64,000 bases of DNA from Panax quinquefolius (Eukaryota; Streptophyta; Magnoliopsida; Apiales; Araliaceae): contig CM035153.1 of assembly GCA_020205615.1 (NCBI GenBank), positions 77,196,471-77,260,470 on the forward strand, written 5' to 3'. This document shows positions 45,450-56,593 of the stretch, piece after piece. Every line of letters begins with the position of its first letter. The stretch's first letter is position 1. The notes below the pieces were generated by a model. That model did no database searches. It was not told where the DNA came from and saw nothing but the letters and a program-made list of their open reading frames with translations. A program made the position numbers and the translations under genes.

Positions 45450-45733
45450 AATGATCAGCGACCGCATGCGGTCGCTAATTTTTAATGACGTGGACACATC
45501 AGCGACCACCTAGTGGTTGCTGATAGAAATTGGTCGCACAAAACAAATGCGCCAACGTTTCGCACCAATTTTTGGGAGGGAAATTCATGCCAGCGATCGC
45601 TCAACGATCCCATGCGGTCGCTGATATTACTTAGCGACTAGAAGCAATACCGATCGCAGATGGCAGTCGCTATTATTGATATTAGCGACCAGAAGGGGCA
45701 GTCGCTGATATGTTTGGTCGCAGATAGAGTTTT
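45450..45733. repeat. right subterminal repeats of the CACTA element, with palindrome
   Basis: AGCGACC and GGTCGCT copies in both orientations. The palindromic core agcgaccgcatgcggtcgct is present again at 45457-45476. A further half-palindrome lies near 45606-45625. Confidence 0.8.
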
Positions 45734-45744
45734 TTCCTGTAGTG
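45734..45744 (-). repeat. right terminal inverted repeat of the CACTA element
   Basis: TTCCTGTAGTG on the plus strand, that is CACTACAGGAA inverted; followed by the TSD tat (45745-45747). Confidence 0.95.
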
Positions 45745-46794
45745 TATCAGCCCAAACTGGAGATAACCCCGGTGAGGAGTCAAATCATCATCTTGCCACC
45801 TCAACCCCTGCACACCATCTCAACATTTCATACATACATTTCTACACAACAATGTCCCATAAGAGCCAAGGATTTCAAATCCCGAGTGACTATTACGCGT
45901 GGCAACACACCAGATAGAATTTGAAGCTTGAAGACCATGGGTATGGTCCCTTCTTCTTGACTTCGTACAACCTCTAATCCTATGTCATTGCATAACTCTG
46001 GATAAAAGCGGTCTGAAGAAGGTCTTGTACACCTCGTTCGGATGCTCAGATTGAAGTTCTGCAAGATCGAGCGGACATCACAGTGTACAAGTGCACGTAC
46101 TTTAAGACGACAGGACCCGCGGAGCCCAGGGTACCTCGGGCTACCGCAGGTACACTTGCGGCTCCCCCCTCTATAAATAGAGGGCTTGGGGTGGCCATTT
46201 ATAAGAGAAAAAAGGCGAGGAAGCCCTGTCCAATTTGCTCTGTACACACCCCATATTGAGTGCTTTCTCATTTTAAACACCGGTTAGGTCACATATAACT
46301 ATATTTTACCGGTGGGAGCTGAGTGTTTATCCATTTAGAGTCATAGAAGCCTTCTTTGGCAGCCCACTGTAAGCCTTCTCACACTCTATAAAGCCTTTCC
46401 CTTCATCTTTGCACACACTATTCTTCACATTTAGAGTCGTATTGTGTGTGTATGCCCGGACTTCGGTCTGTGGTTTTCATTTCTATCAGTATATATATAC
46501 TTATATATGTATATATTTATATATGGACTAATATTATCGAGTTATGCCTCGATTAAGCCTAGACTTATGTCTGGAGAGTTTACTTGCTTTTGTATATATA
46601 TATATATATTGTGACGCCCCAAAAATAGGTCCAAACCACCCAACCTATTCTGAGTCGCCAAATACATGGTACAAAAAATAACTACAACTTTATTACTACC
46701 ATTGTCGTGCAAAATACAACAACACATATACTGTGAGTTTTAATACCAACTGTGACTCATGTCCCAACTATGGACATCACCTCACATTGATACA

Positions 46795-47163
46795 TTACAT
46801 AAAGGTACAGTCAATAACTATTTTAGAAATTAAAATCTTTGGGAAGTGCTCAAGGAAACCTTCGTACATGGGAGGCCATGCGTCTAGGTTATGATACATA
46901 TCATAATTCCACAGAATTATCCTTGGTTGACCCAATAGACCCCAAAGAAAAATGAGAAGATTACTATCATGTTCTTTCCAATGGTGAGTCTTCTCTTGAC
47001 ATATAACTATCTCCACTATCTCCAATTGAAAATTATATTTCAAATAAACTCCAAGATCATATAGGTAGTGCTCGTAGATATACTCAGCAAGTGGATGTGC
47101 ACAACCCTGTCTTATGATAACACGAGTTTGTATATCACTAGACATCTTGTATGATAGTGGCAA
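46795..47163 (-). CDS. uncharacterised 122-codon ORF inside the solo LTR
   Basis: An open frame from 47163 to 46795, rich in Tyr, Leu and Trp. Segments include ECIYEHY-like AEYIYEHYLYDLGVYLKYNF and LLIFLWGLLGQPRIILWNYD. Most of it lies in a piece (about 46815-47360) not present in the two related LTRs of the window. That could mean an acquired fragment of another gene, or simply a diverged LTR with a chance ORF. I do not recognise the protein and claim no function. Confidence 0.3.
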   Translation of the reverse strand: MPLSYKMSSDIQTRVIIRQGCAHPLAEYIYEHYLYDLGVYLKYNFQLEIVEIVICQEKTHHWKEHDSNLLIFLWGLLGQPRIILWNYDMYHNLDAWPPMYEGFLEHFPKILISKIVIDCTFM

Positions 47164-47785
47164 AACACCATTCTAAAGTTGGGTTCATCTCACCCTATTC
47201 GGTTCACCAAAATTAAATATCAAATGACGTATATAATACGACACACTTATCTAAAGTTCTCAATAAAATTATTTCTATACTATTTAGGGAGAACCTCAAC
47301 AGCTATAGACCATCGTTCTATTACCCTGTTGTCCTCGGTCGACCCAGCTACACTCTTATTACCTGAAAGGAATTGTGAAGCAAAAGGGTGAGCACAACTA
47401 GCTCAGTAAAGAATATCATAACTAAAGATAATTAAATTATCAATAGCCTTCGTCAGTAATAAATCAGAGATTTAGAACATATGGTAGATGATAAAACTTT
47501 TCAACCATAGTTGCAGCGGAACGAGCAATCCATTAGAAGAGTCAAATAGAGTATAAAGTCTATTATCTTCTCCACATTAAAAGTCCACCAACAATGTTTT
47601 ATCCCTGTAACATCAATCAATAGTTCCTTTCCACAATCATATGAATAACTCATAATCATAATTGTGATTCTAAATTCCTCTTCTCATCCAGGATGAAGAT
47701 AATTTACATCACCTGTCTTTACCTGAAACATCAAAGATTATGGTTATACCAAATCACAATTCCTGTTCATCATCATACTAATAAA

Positions 47786-48155
47786 TTCTACTTTGCACTA
47801 CAGGCCAAAGATATTCATTAACAGATCATCTTTGCATTACCTGCCAAAGATATTCAACAACAGGTCATCTTTGCACTACAGGCCAAAGATATTCAACAAC
47901 AGGTCATCTTTGCACTACAGGCCAAAGATATTAATATCTCAAAGAAATATATAATCATTTCAGAATTTATATAAACCATAATTATAACCATGTTGATCCA
48001 TTCACCTATGCACTTAAGCTAAAAATATATAATTGTAAATTCAATGGTTATGATCATACCAGTCAATGATTCATCTTTGCACTACTGGCCAAAGAGAACC
48101 CATAGTCACGATCATACCAATAATCTACCCATCTTTACACTCAAGTCAAAGAGAA
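47786..48155 (-). repeat. stem-loop tandem repeats in the solo LTR
   Basis: Four close copies of a unit of about 40-46 bp (CATCTTTGCACTACAGGCC followed by AAAGATATTC) at 47786-47935, and two decayed ones at 48068 and 48128. Each good copy holds the 7-bp stem ATCTTTG..CAAAGAT. Confidence 0.8.
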
Positions 48156-50666
48156 ATTTCTTCACCAGGATTATAAAAATGTTATATATGATAATAAAAA
48201 CAATATGATCAAAACATGGATTTAATTTCAAGAGTAAGATTCATAAATCAATGATAATTTGGTTAAAAAAAGAAACCAATTTGTCGTGAATAGTACTCTA
48301 TGAATAGTAACTTGTGAATAGTAACTCGACATAAAAGATAAATTTTCACAATAAAATCCATATCAATATTTATAACACCTTAATCCAAATGTTATAAACC
48401 ACTTAATAATCTCATAATCTAATATTATTAATATTACAACAATATTTTAATCATTTCTTAAACTTATAAACAATTTATTTAAATTATTTACACTTTATTA
48501 ATTAATGCATTTAATCATCCTAAAATGTCAAACTCATAAGATTTCATCACCAATAACCAAAACCCTCATCAAAAATCTGCATATACCTCATATAGGATTC
48601 TCAAGCCATAAAATCCTATTTTCCGATTTTCTTACTTCACATAACATATTTAATTCATTTACTCATAACTAGTCCATTTTCATGAAAAAAATACCAAATC
48701 AGTATAAACAAATTTTCTTTTCTGGGATTTAGCAGAATATAGTCCCATATTGAATATATATTTTTCTCAGATTTTTTAAAATTTATTTACTATTTTTCAT
48801 ATGGCCAAAAGTGCCGAATATTTAGATATTTATCATAAACTATACTTTTATCCAAAAATTCTGAAATTTACAGAAAATCTGATGTTACATAAATGTACTC
48901 CCAATAAAAATTTCACCAATTTTGGAGTTAACCACAAGGAGTTATAAGGGTTTACTTTTAAAATAGTCTTTTCTCATAAAATTCATAACTCCTAATCTAT
49001 TAATCCAAATATCGCCATTTTTGGACAGAATCTAGAAAACTCATCAAATTACCATTTCAAATTTTTCCAGAATTTTTGAAGGTCAGAAAAATTACGAAAC
49101 TGAAAAACATAATAACCCTTAAATTCCCTTACCTCAAAAGAGCAGTACTTCTGACTGGACCATCGGATGTAAAGCTAAAGGAAACTTCCAATGAAAAGCA
49201 ACTCTCAAAGAATCTAAATACTCACAAAAATATGCTCGATCATATAGAGAGAAAGAAAACTTGTTTCTGGTTTGATTTTCAATTCTAACTTAAGCACCTA
49301 TTTATAGGAAAATGCTAGAACGCCAAAGCAGACTAAATAATAAAATATTATTATAATTTTTTTTCTTCCTACGGCTGTTCATTCACAAATCTCAGCCACC
49401 ATACTTGAAGATTTAATTTAGCACATGCTTCCATACAAAAAACAAAAGTGGGTCCCAACCATTTTTTAATAAAAATATTTTAATTTCTGAAACTTCAATA
49501 ATTCATAGAAAATAGCCCTTTTATCAGAAAAATATGAATTTTATGTCCATTCCACATGAAATCAAATTCTCTACAACTTTGTAGCTTTAAGTTTTTCCAA
49601 ATTCCAGACAAAAAATATTTGATATCCATAAACGTACGATTTTCAACACCTTTTAAAATTCATAACAAATCATGCGTTAATTTTTAACGGTTCAAAATTT
49701 GTGGACATATACTCAACTTATATATGTATAACATATCCAAAAATCACAACGATCCAACGGTCGGATTAAAATTATAACTCACACAATAGAGCTTTAAGAA
49801 CATCGATTTGATCTTTTAATACCTCCAATCTGACAAAATACTGATAAAACATCTCAACATTAATTTCTTCATTTATAACCACATAAATAAATCCATCATT
49901 TATATCCGCATCAAATAAATATTTCATTATCATATAAATTAATAATTAATTATTCAAAAATAATATTACATAATCACAATACTGACAACCAGGTGGTTCC
50001 CAGGAAAGAGGGGGCTTTCCGATAAGGATTTCTCCTTACTGGCGCGCAATTAGGTGACCAAAACTCTCCTTGACAGAACTTTCTAGACATTGCCAATAAT
50101 GCTATCTAATAATATTATCCAAATAATATGAAGTATTGATCCGATAATGGGAAATATTGTGCCGTGACAATTATTGAAACAACAATAATATAAAATATCA
50201 ACGCAACAATTATTGAATCAATAAAATAAAATATTGAACAGTAATTACTGTAACAATTATTGAGTAGTGTCTTCTTACGTAAGAATCAATGATTTAAAAA
50301 TCTTCATGCAATCTGGTGCTACTCTTTGTGCAACCACGCCAGATTCAGTATTTTAACCACCGGGTATTCCAACAGTGTTAAAGGTAACAATTACGCCGTT
50401 ATTTATAAAAACTCAAACTTGTCGTTTTCTTCATCCGACAGTTATTCCGTTATGGGGCCCATAAATGACTGCGCCGTCGTACGGATATTCCTGACAAAAG
50501 AATATTCCACGACCAAACGAATATTCCCCGATAACAATGATTATTTTATAACCACTTGCGTATTTTGAAAAATTTCAAATATTACCCTTAACTTTAACTT
50601 TTTATCAATTTAACCATTTACTAAATAGGAAAATTGAATACTTTTATTTCATAAAATTCGGGGTCT

Positions 50667-50670
<4 letters not shown>

Positions 50671-50716
<46 letters not shown>

Positions 50717-50795
50717 CGATGCATATAGGATATAAAACCGAGCTCATCAAACCGTTGTCGAACTCGCTTGATGAGCCCGGGTTTATATCCGCGTT

Positions 50796-50844
<49 letters not shown>

Positions 50845-50845
50845 G
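50671..50845. repeat. two long TA runs around a 23-bp inverted repeat
   Basis: TA dinucleotide runs at about 50671-50714 and 50797-50842. Between them are arms 50728-50750 and 50768-50790 that are inverted copies with two mismatches (starts ggatataaaaccg and ttgatgagcccgg). The 5' LTR has only one arm of this at about 13775-13795, so the left arm is an extra, inverted copy. Confidence 0.8.
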
Positions 50846-51049
50846 TCACAGGAGTTTGCTTGAGGCCTTTTCTTTGCTTTATTTACATTTAGTCCTGCCT
50901 GGAGTTTACTTCGTGGTGGTTGATCGTATTTACTGCTTTCTTTACTTTTAGTCCCGCCTGGAGTTTACTTTGTGGCGGTTGATCGTCTTTTATAGCTTTA
51001 TTTACTTTTCTGATCCCCCATGGAGGTGCTTCGTGGTGGTTGATCATGT

Positions 51050-51084
<35 letters not shown>

Positions 51085-51971
51085 CATTCCTAATCCCCCA
51101 TGGAGGTGCTTCGTGGTGGTTGATCATGTCCGTATATATATATATATATATATTTATAGCTTTTATATATATACCTGCTTACTGCTTTTTATATAAACTG
51201 CGGCATCATGTGAGCCTAGGAATCATGTGATCACAGATTCAGTCTACTGAATCTAGATTCGGTTCTCGTGATGGACATTTTTAGATGTAAGCAGCTTATA
51301 CATTATTTATGGTGTTTGAATTTCCTTAGATGGCTATCATGCCCATGAGGAGTCTGGCACTGCTGTATATTATTTTCTCGAAGATGCCTCGCATCTCGAA
51401 AATAAAAGCAAACAATCCGAACATTTAATAATAAAATGGAAGTATGAAAAGGTCTCAATTACTATTGAGCACAGGGTTTGAAAAACCTCTTTTACAAAAC
51501 TTCATTGCTATATCCTGTTTAAAACTGAATTTTTCTATAAATTCAAACCCTTTGTATATAGGTGCGAACGCGGCCTCACACTACTTCCAAATAAAATTGC
51601 ACATTAATCCACACACACAAACACACACATTTATATAACAGTTTCTTGAAAAGTGGCGGTCACCGTGGCAACACGGATGTCGGGGGGTGCCAAACACCTT
51701 CCCTCCGCATAATCAAGCCCCCGAACCCAAATGAATCTCTGTTTCACAGACCCATTTAGTAGTGTTACATCACTGGGTCAATGTGCAAACCTTTTCTCGG
51801 TTGCGTTGGTGTAACTAGTTAAAAACACCAACTGGCGACTCTTAAAGTCAAATCGTCGACATTACACATATCGGACCTTTTTCCCTTATTTTTTCAAACA
51901 AATCTCACATAACATGAGAACACCAAAGAACAAGTAACGAAAAGGGACAAATAAAAATCCCAACGTCGACA

Positions 51972-51976
51972 GTGAT
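51972..51976. repeat. target-site duplication of element A, right copy (gtgat)
   Basis: Pairs with 12383-12387. Minus-strand gag-pro sequence of element B starts here. Confidence 0.95.
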
Positions 51977-52525
51977 GAAGGGGTTGTCATCGTCCTCCTT
52001 CTCCCGAATGATGACCATGATATCTGGACAATCATCATCTGAGATGTCTCTATTTATGCCCTTAGTATGGACAATGATGTGTATGTTTGACAACCACTTG
52101 GCGATGTCTTGTTTACATCTCCGTTCCCTTTCTTCCACTTTGGGATCTGGAATCAAAAACTCTTTTTCTTTGACCAGTATCGATTTGGGAAATAACATAG
52201 CTATTACATGGGCATACACCTTTACCGGAGACCATACAGGCTCAGGATCTATTGGTTGAGATAATCGCTGTGTGGTTGAAGCTGAAGGAATTTGTTTATG
52301 CTTATGAGGATTCCTGTGACTGGAGCTAGTAGAATAGCCTAGTCTAGATGTCCCGGTTTGACTGTGAACTTGAATTAGGCACTTAATTCCCTGATGATCT
52401 TTGCCCAACCCTTGTCCAGGTTGATAACCCAATGACATTATCTCTTGAGTTGCCGACATTACCTCAGCAGAAATCTTGGGTATCAGAGGTGGCGCCCCAA
52501 TAGGATGATAGTGAATGTTGCTCAC
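51977..52525 (-). pseudogene. G-patch region of element B
   Basis: End of the gag-pro ORF of B, cut by element A. GYQPGQGLGKDHQGIK (near 52390-52440) is a G-patch with the Gly spacing of that domain, a likely RNA-binding part. Downstream comes a charged segment ending VIIREKEDDDNPFIT, which continues on the other side of element A at 12382. The same segment exists in element A at 28720-29200. Confidence 0.8.
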
Positions 52526-53160
52526 CTCTAGGGCATGGAAACTGACTGGTTCAACTTCTGAATTGAAGCTAATGAGTGGTATGTCTCCTTATTTAGGACA
52601 TTTTGGCTCAGCATTGATAGTGACTAGGTTATTGTTAATGATGTATTTGAGTTACTGGTGAAGGGTGGAAGGAACGGCTCTAGCCATGTGAATCCACGGT
52701 CATCCCAAGAGCAGGTTGTATCCTGTGGCTATTTTGAGCATGTGAAAGGATACGCAGAAAGTATGTGGACCAATCTCCACAGGCAGTTCAATCTCTCCGA
52801 CATCATTACGCCGGAATCCATCAAAAGCTTTAATAACCGTATAACTATTTTTGATCCTCTTGAGATTGATGTTCAGCTTCTCTAAAGTGGCATAAAGACA
52901 GATATTTAAAGATGATCCTCCATCTATCAAAACTCCTCCCACCATATATCCGGTGGATATAACTGCTATGTGCCACGGTTTGTAATGACCAATCCCTTCG
53001 GGAGGTATGTCGTCATCAGTGAAAGATATCACATTGTTATTAAAAATGTGATCAACCAGGTGCTGGAATTTTTTGACATCCACTAATTTCGGCAAGTGGG
53101 CTTCTTCCAAAACCTTTAGCAAGACCTTCTTGTAATCTTCAGAAGAGAAAACCAAGTCTA
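52526..53160 (-). pseudogene. aspartic protease of element B
   Basis: Retropepsin-like domain with active site VLIDGGSSLNI (near 52905-52940), followed by AFDGFRRNDVGEIELPVEIG and later ATGYNLLLG. It includes the roughly 100 residues absent from element A. A few stops lie between this piece and the G-patch part (52560-52690). Confidence 0.82.
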
Positions 53161-55600
53161 GTATGGAAATTTATTGTGGAGCTTCTCTCAAGCTTAAAAC
53201 TACCTGGGCTTCATTATGGCTCATAGTACGGAGGAACTTTTTAATCTTCTCCATGGGAAATTTCCCCTTTGACCTGATGGTTGGCTTCATTACCATTTGG
53301 GGAAGATATAGTGGATTCTCTTTCAACATTGCAACAGTTATGTTAGATGTGGATCCTTCAGCCTCTTTATAATTACATGGCTCTTTTTTTAGGCTGACAA
53401 CATGATACTATGGTCTGTATAGCAATGTAATTTGCTTTGGTTCAGCCACTTTTAAGGGATTGTCAACACCTTTGAGTTGAATTGCTTGTATTATGGGTGG
53501 TCTGATAGCCAACTCATCCTTAGCGGATATTACAGCTATGACTTCCTTCCATTTTTTAGGAAATGTGTCCCCACTCTCAAGTAACACAGTATCATTATCT
53601 ACCAACTGCAGGACACCGATGTCAATTAAGTTCTAAATAAGATGGCAGAGTGCCTAGCATTCTTCATTACTATGTCCGCGAGAATGAGAGTGATTGGCAT
53701 ACTCCATTAGAATTGAAACGTCTTGAACGGGGATTGATTGGAGGTAGCAGAGCTATGCTTCTTTCTTCATTGATTAACATCTGAAAGTTGGCCCAGATAG
53801 GTAAATTCCCTCATGTTGGAAAAATCCCGACGGGCTTTGGTACTTGCTTTTTTTGTAATTTTATCCTCCATAGTTTCACTTTCTAGAGTCAATGATGGAG
53901 TATTCATAACCAGAGAAAGGAGACTAGCATGCTCCTAGCTGACTAATTGGTGTGTGACTTGGTGCTGATGGATCACCAGTTCTACCAATTGATTAACTTG
54001 CTCACACAGAGCCTTCATTTTCTGTTCCATCATAAACTAAAACTGAAACTGTGCATAATCCCATTTATTAGCACCATCCTTGCTGGTTTGGGAGGATTCA
54101 CCACCATAATTGGAACTCTGTCCACTGATCCAATTAATCATATTAACCTCTTCTTCTTTGTGTTGAGGAAGAGGGTTGTCTTGCACATGAGGTTGGTCAG
54201 GTTTGGTTACCACGATCTCACTATTATCAATTAAATCCTGGATCTTGTGTTTAAAGGCCCAGCAATCTTGAGTATCATGTCTTGGAGCTCCAGCATGACA
54301 AGCACAATTTTGGGTAGCATTGAAACCCTTCCCATTCAGGTTGGCTAGTGGAAGAAGATGGGTAATTTTCTTCTGAGTAGTCAGAAGATTGAGAATATTC
54401 TCGAGTGAGTCCCCTAGGGGTGTGAACACTCGAGTGCGTCGGACTTCTCCACTCTTTGGCAATGGAGAGTTTGAAGATCGTGCTTGAAAAGGGGAGTAGT
54501 TTCTCCTTTGGATAGGCATGTTCTGACTTCCTTTTTGGCCATATAGTATCAAGGAAACATCCTCCTCTTTCTTTTTATGGACCCGCTTAGGGTTGTTTCC
54601 ATAACTTCCAGACTGGATGTGCTCAGGAACAGCTTTCAAAGCGGCTAGGTCTTGAATCTTTCCTGAATTCAATCTTATCTTAGCAATTTCTCCATGTTTA
54701 ATCATTTCAGAAAATGGCTTGCCAATGCCAGCTAAGACTCTCTCATAGAAGGGAGCTTCTTGTATGTCTATGAAGGTCATCAACATTTCAGACTCAGTCA
54801 TAGAGGGAATAACTTAAGCAGCAAGGCACCTCCACCTTTGAGCATACTCTTTAAAGGACTCATTGGCTTGTTTCTTGACCTTGGTAATTTGGTACCGGTT
54901 AAGAGCCATCTGTGACTGGAAACTGTACTGGCTGAGGAAGGTATGTGCTAGCTCTTCCCAACTATGAATCTTAGAATTGTCTATTCTGGTATACCACGAT
55001 CGGGCTTTTCTAGTCAGATATTTTTGGAACAACTGCATTCTGAGCTTCTTATCCTCGGCATAGGATCCGAGTTCTCCAATGAATACCTTCAAATGTGTGT
55101 ACGGATCTGCCAAATAATCATACTTTTCAAAGTCAAGAGTTTTGAACTTCTCTGGATAATGAACATCAGGGAATATACAAAGGTCAGCATATGAAACACT
55201 CCTTTGTGCTCCAATCCCTTTGATAGACCGAATGGTCTCTTCCATTTGAAGGACTTTCTTCCTGATATCACTGGTGTTTGGATCTTCCTTGAGATGAGTG
55301 ATTTCAAGGGTTTTATTAATTTTGTCTAACTGAGACTCAGGTGCTGGAGTTTCTTTATCCGGACTCTGAGTTCCTCCATGCGTAGAGGATTTTGTATATA
55401 TGGGTATTCATGGACCCTTAGTAGAATGGTGTAGTTCTTTAAGCAGAATAACCAAATCTTTAATTTGTTTACTTAATCCTTCGAACTCCTCGCGAGAGAC
55501 ATGAGTAGGATTAAATTGGCCAGATGAATCCATGCTTGGCTGTAGGCTTGTTGCCTTTTTGGACTTTGAACGGGTAACAAGCCCAATTGTTTCCCTACAA
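53161..55600 (-). pseudogene. gag of element B
   Basis: The position of the gag start is near 55592, but the ATG seen in element A is AGG here. Open pieces: 55245-54814, with SYADLCIFPDVHYPEKFKTL, VFIGELGSYAEDKKLRMQLF and YQITKVKKQANESFKEYAQR; and 54801-54037, with FYERVLAGIGKPFSEMIKHG and the knuckle-like CACHAGAPRHDTQDC followed by WAFKHKIQDLID. The knuckle has the CX3/4..H..C order in altered form. From 54036 down to 53161 the frame is broken by many stops. Confidence 0.82.
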
Positions 55601-56260
55601 GAAACTTATGTAGTTTTGTCATAGGGAATGTATAAATGTTACATGCTATATGATGTGTCCGTTTTAGGAGTATTATCCTGTAAAACGGATGTCAGCTGTT
55701 TGTAAGATAGCATGGCAAAAAGGGAATGCATGTACACATTTTCCTTCATACTTTCCATTACATAGAGATTGACATAGAATGAAATTACAAGTAATTAAAA
55801 TGGGTAAGTATGAAAAAACTTCCCTCCGCATTTGGTTTATCAGAGGCTGACCTATCTTAGGTTACTCTCACAGATTTTTGGCATGAAGGTTCCCAGATCA
55901 TCGCAATTTACTTGACGGGAAGTTAATCCGATCTTTCAACTAGAGCGAATCTGGGTGGTGCCTTTCTTGAGCCTCATTGGAATTAGTCTCCCTACGAGTC
56001 CAGTAATCAAACACCGACATGATAGCCTCCTAGTGGAGGGACCACACAATATACATTCACATACAACGTGTCCCATCGTTTATGGAAATGATGACATGTG
56101 CGAAGCACTTTAATATCACAAGTAGATATAGTACGAAGCACTAAGTTCAGTAAGTAAATGCATTCGTACACATTCATTCAAATGTAAATGCAATGTCCAC
56201 ACATAAGCATATAATAGTTTGAAAAGTTTGTAGTAGCGGCCTAAGCCCTCTTATTGGATG
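55601..56260 (-). other. leader of element B
   Basis: Non-coding leader, matching that of element A. The sequence around 55979-55990 (ggaattagtctccc) is the uninterrupted site at which element F is inserted in A. Confidence 0.85.
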
Positions 56261-56280
56261 TCCCCAGTAGAGTCGTCGCC
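56261..56280 (-). other. primer-binding site of element B
   Basis: On the minus strand GGCGACGACTCTACTGGGGA directly behind the LTR end. It is a variant of the site in element A with a small insertion. Confidence 0.75.
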
Positions 56281-56593
56281 TGTCGACGTCGGGATTTTTA
56301 CTGTCCCTTTTTTGTTTTTGTCTTTTGGTGTTATCATGTTCGGTGAGATTTGTTTGAAAAAATAAGTTATGAAAAGGTCCGACATGTATATGTCGACGAC
56401 TGGACTGTAAGAGTCACCAATTGGTATTTTTAAATGGTTGCACCAACTCAACCGAGAAAAGGTTTGTACATTGACCCAATGATGTGACACTGTTTAACAG
56501 GTCTATGAAATTGAGATTCGTTAGGGTTCGGGGGCTTGATTATGCAGAGGGAAGGTGTTAGGCACCCCCCAACATCCGTGTTACCACGGTGAC
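56281..56593 (-). repeat. 5' LTR of element B, 3' end only
   Basis: The last 313 bp of the LTR (minus strand), matching the end of element A's LTR: ACACGGATGTTGGGGGGTG, GGGTCAATGTACAAACC and the end CGACGTCGACA. It is cut at 56594 by LTR D. Confidence 0.88.

Larger units (their letters stand above)
37182..45744 (-). mobile_element. CACTA (En/Spm) DNA transposon, 8.6 kb
   Basis: Ends CACTACAAGAA and (inverted) CACTACAGGAA, with subterminal repeats rich in AGCGACC. It holds two decayed genes on the minus strand: a TNPD/TNP2-like transposase (43165 to 39597) and a TNPA/Transposase_24-like accessory gene (39381 to about 38000). Its 5' end in the usual sense is therefore at 45744. It is inserted in the 3' LTR of element A with TSD tat. 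Confidence 0.95.
46610..50670 (-). mobile_element. solo Tekay-like LTR, 4.1 kb
   Basis: Starts TGTGACGCCCC and ends GGGGTCTTACA, the same termini as the LTR of element C (59164-61773). It is 1.4 kb longer than that LTR. The two match at the start (to about 46800), around 47385-47430 and near the end, but this copy has extra sequence between. No internal region adjoins on either side. TSD tatat (46605-46609 and 50671-50675) is likely, though it falls in a TA repeat. A solo LTR results from recombination between two LTRs. Confidence 0.88.
12388..51971 (+). mobile_element. element A: Tat-lineage (Ogre/Retand-like) LTR retrotransposon, nested
   Basis: Without its own inserts the element is about 16.6 kb: LTRs of about 2.57 kb and a long interior with gag, protease, G-patch, candidate intron, RT, two RNase H domains and integrase. 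Between integrase and the 3' LTR lie about 3.9 kb with hairpin repeats, an antisense ORF and a minisatellite. This order and the double RNase H define the Tat lineage of Ty3/gypsy elements. Three later insertions sit in it: F (15251-25523), a CACTA transposon (37182-45744) and a solo LTR (46610-50670). It is inserted into element B, a member of the same family, in the opposite direction. Confidence 0.9.
36771..51971 (+). repeat. 3' LTR of element A, split by two insertions
   Basis: Parts: 36771-37181, 45748-46609 and 50671-51971. Together they equal the 5' LTR 12388-14960, apart from substitutions and longer TA runs. Inserts: a CACTA transposon after the tat at 37179-37181, and a solo Tekay-like LTR at 46610. 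It ends CAACGTCGACA. The TATA box is at 46171-46180. Confidence 0.93.

Noticed and set aside
45159..45509. 116-codon minus-strand frame with a KKKKKRE stretch
   Set aside because: Low-complexity translation of the GC repeats and a poly-T/C tract near the CACTA end; no domain.
47786..47935. CRISPR-like repeat-spacer pattern
   Set aside because: Spacers are near-identical and lie within a plant LTR; no cas genes; ordinary tandem repeats.
50649..50849. 66-codon frame of YIYIYI type
   Set aside because: Translation of TA dinucleotide repeats.
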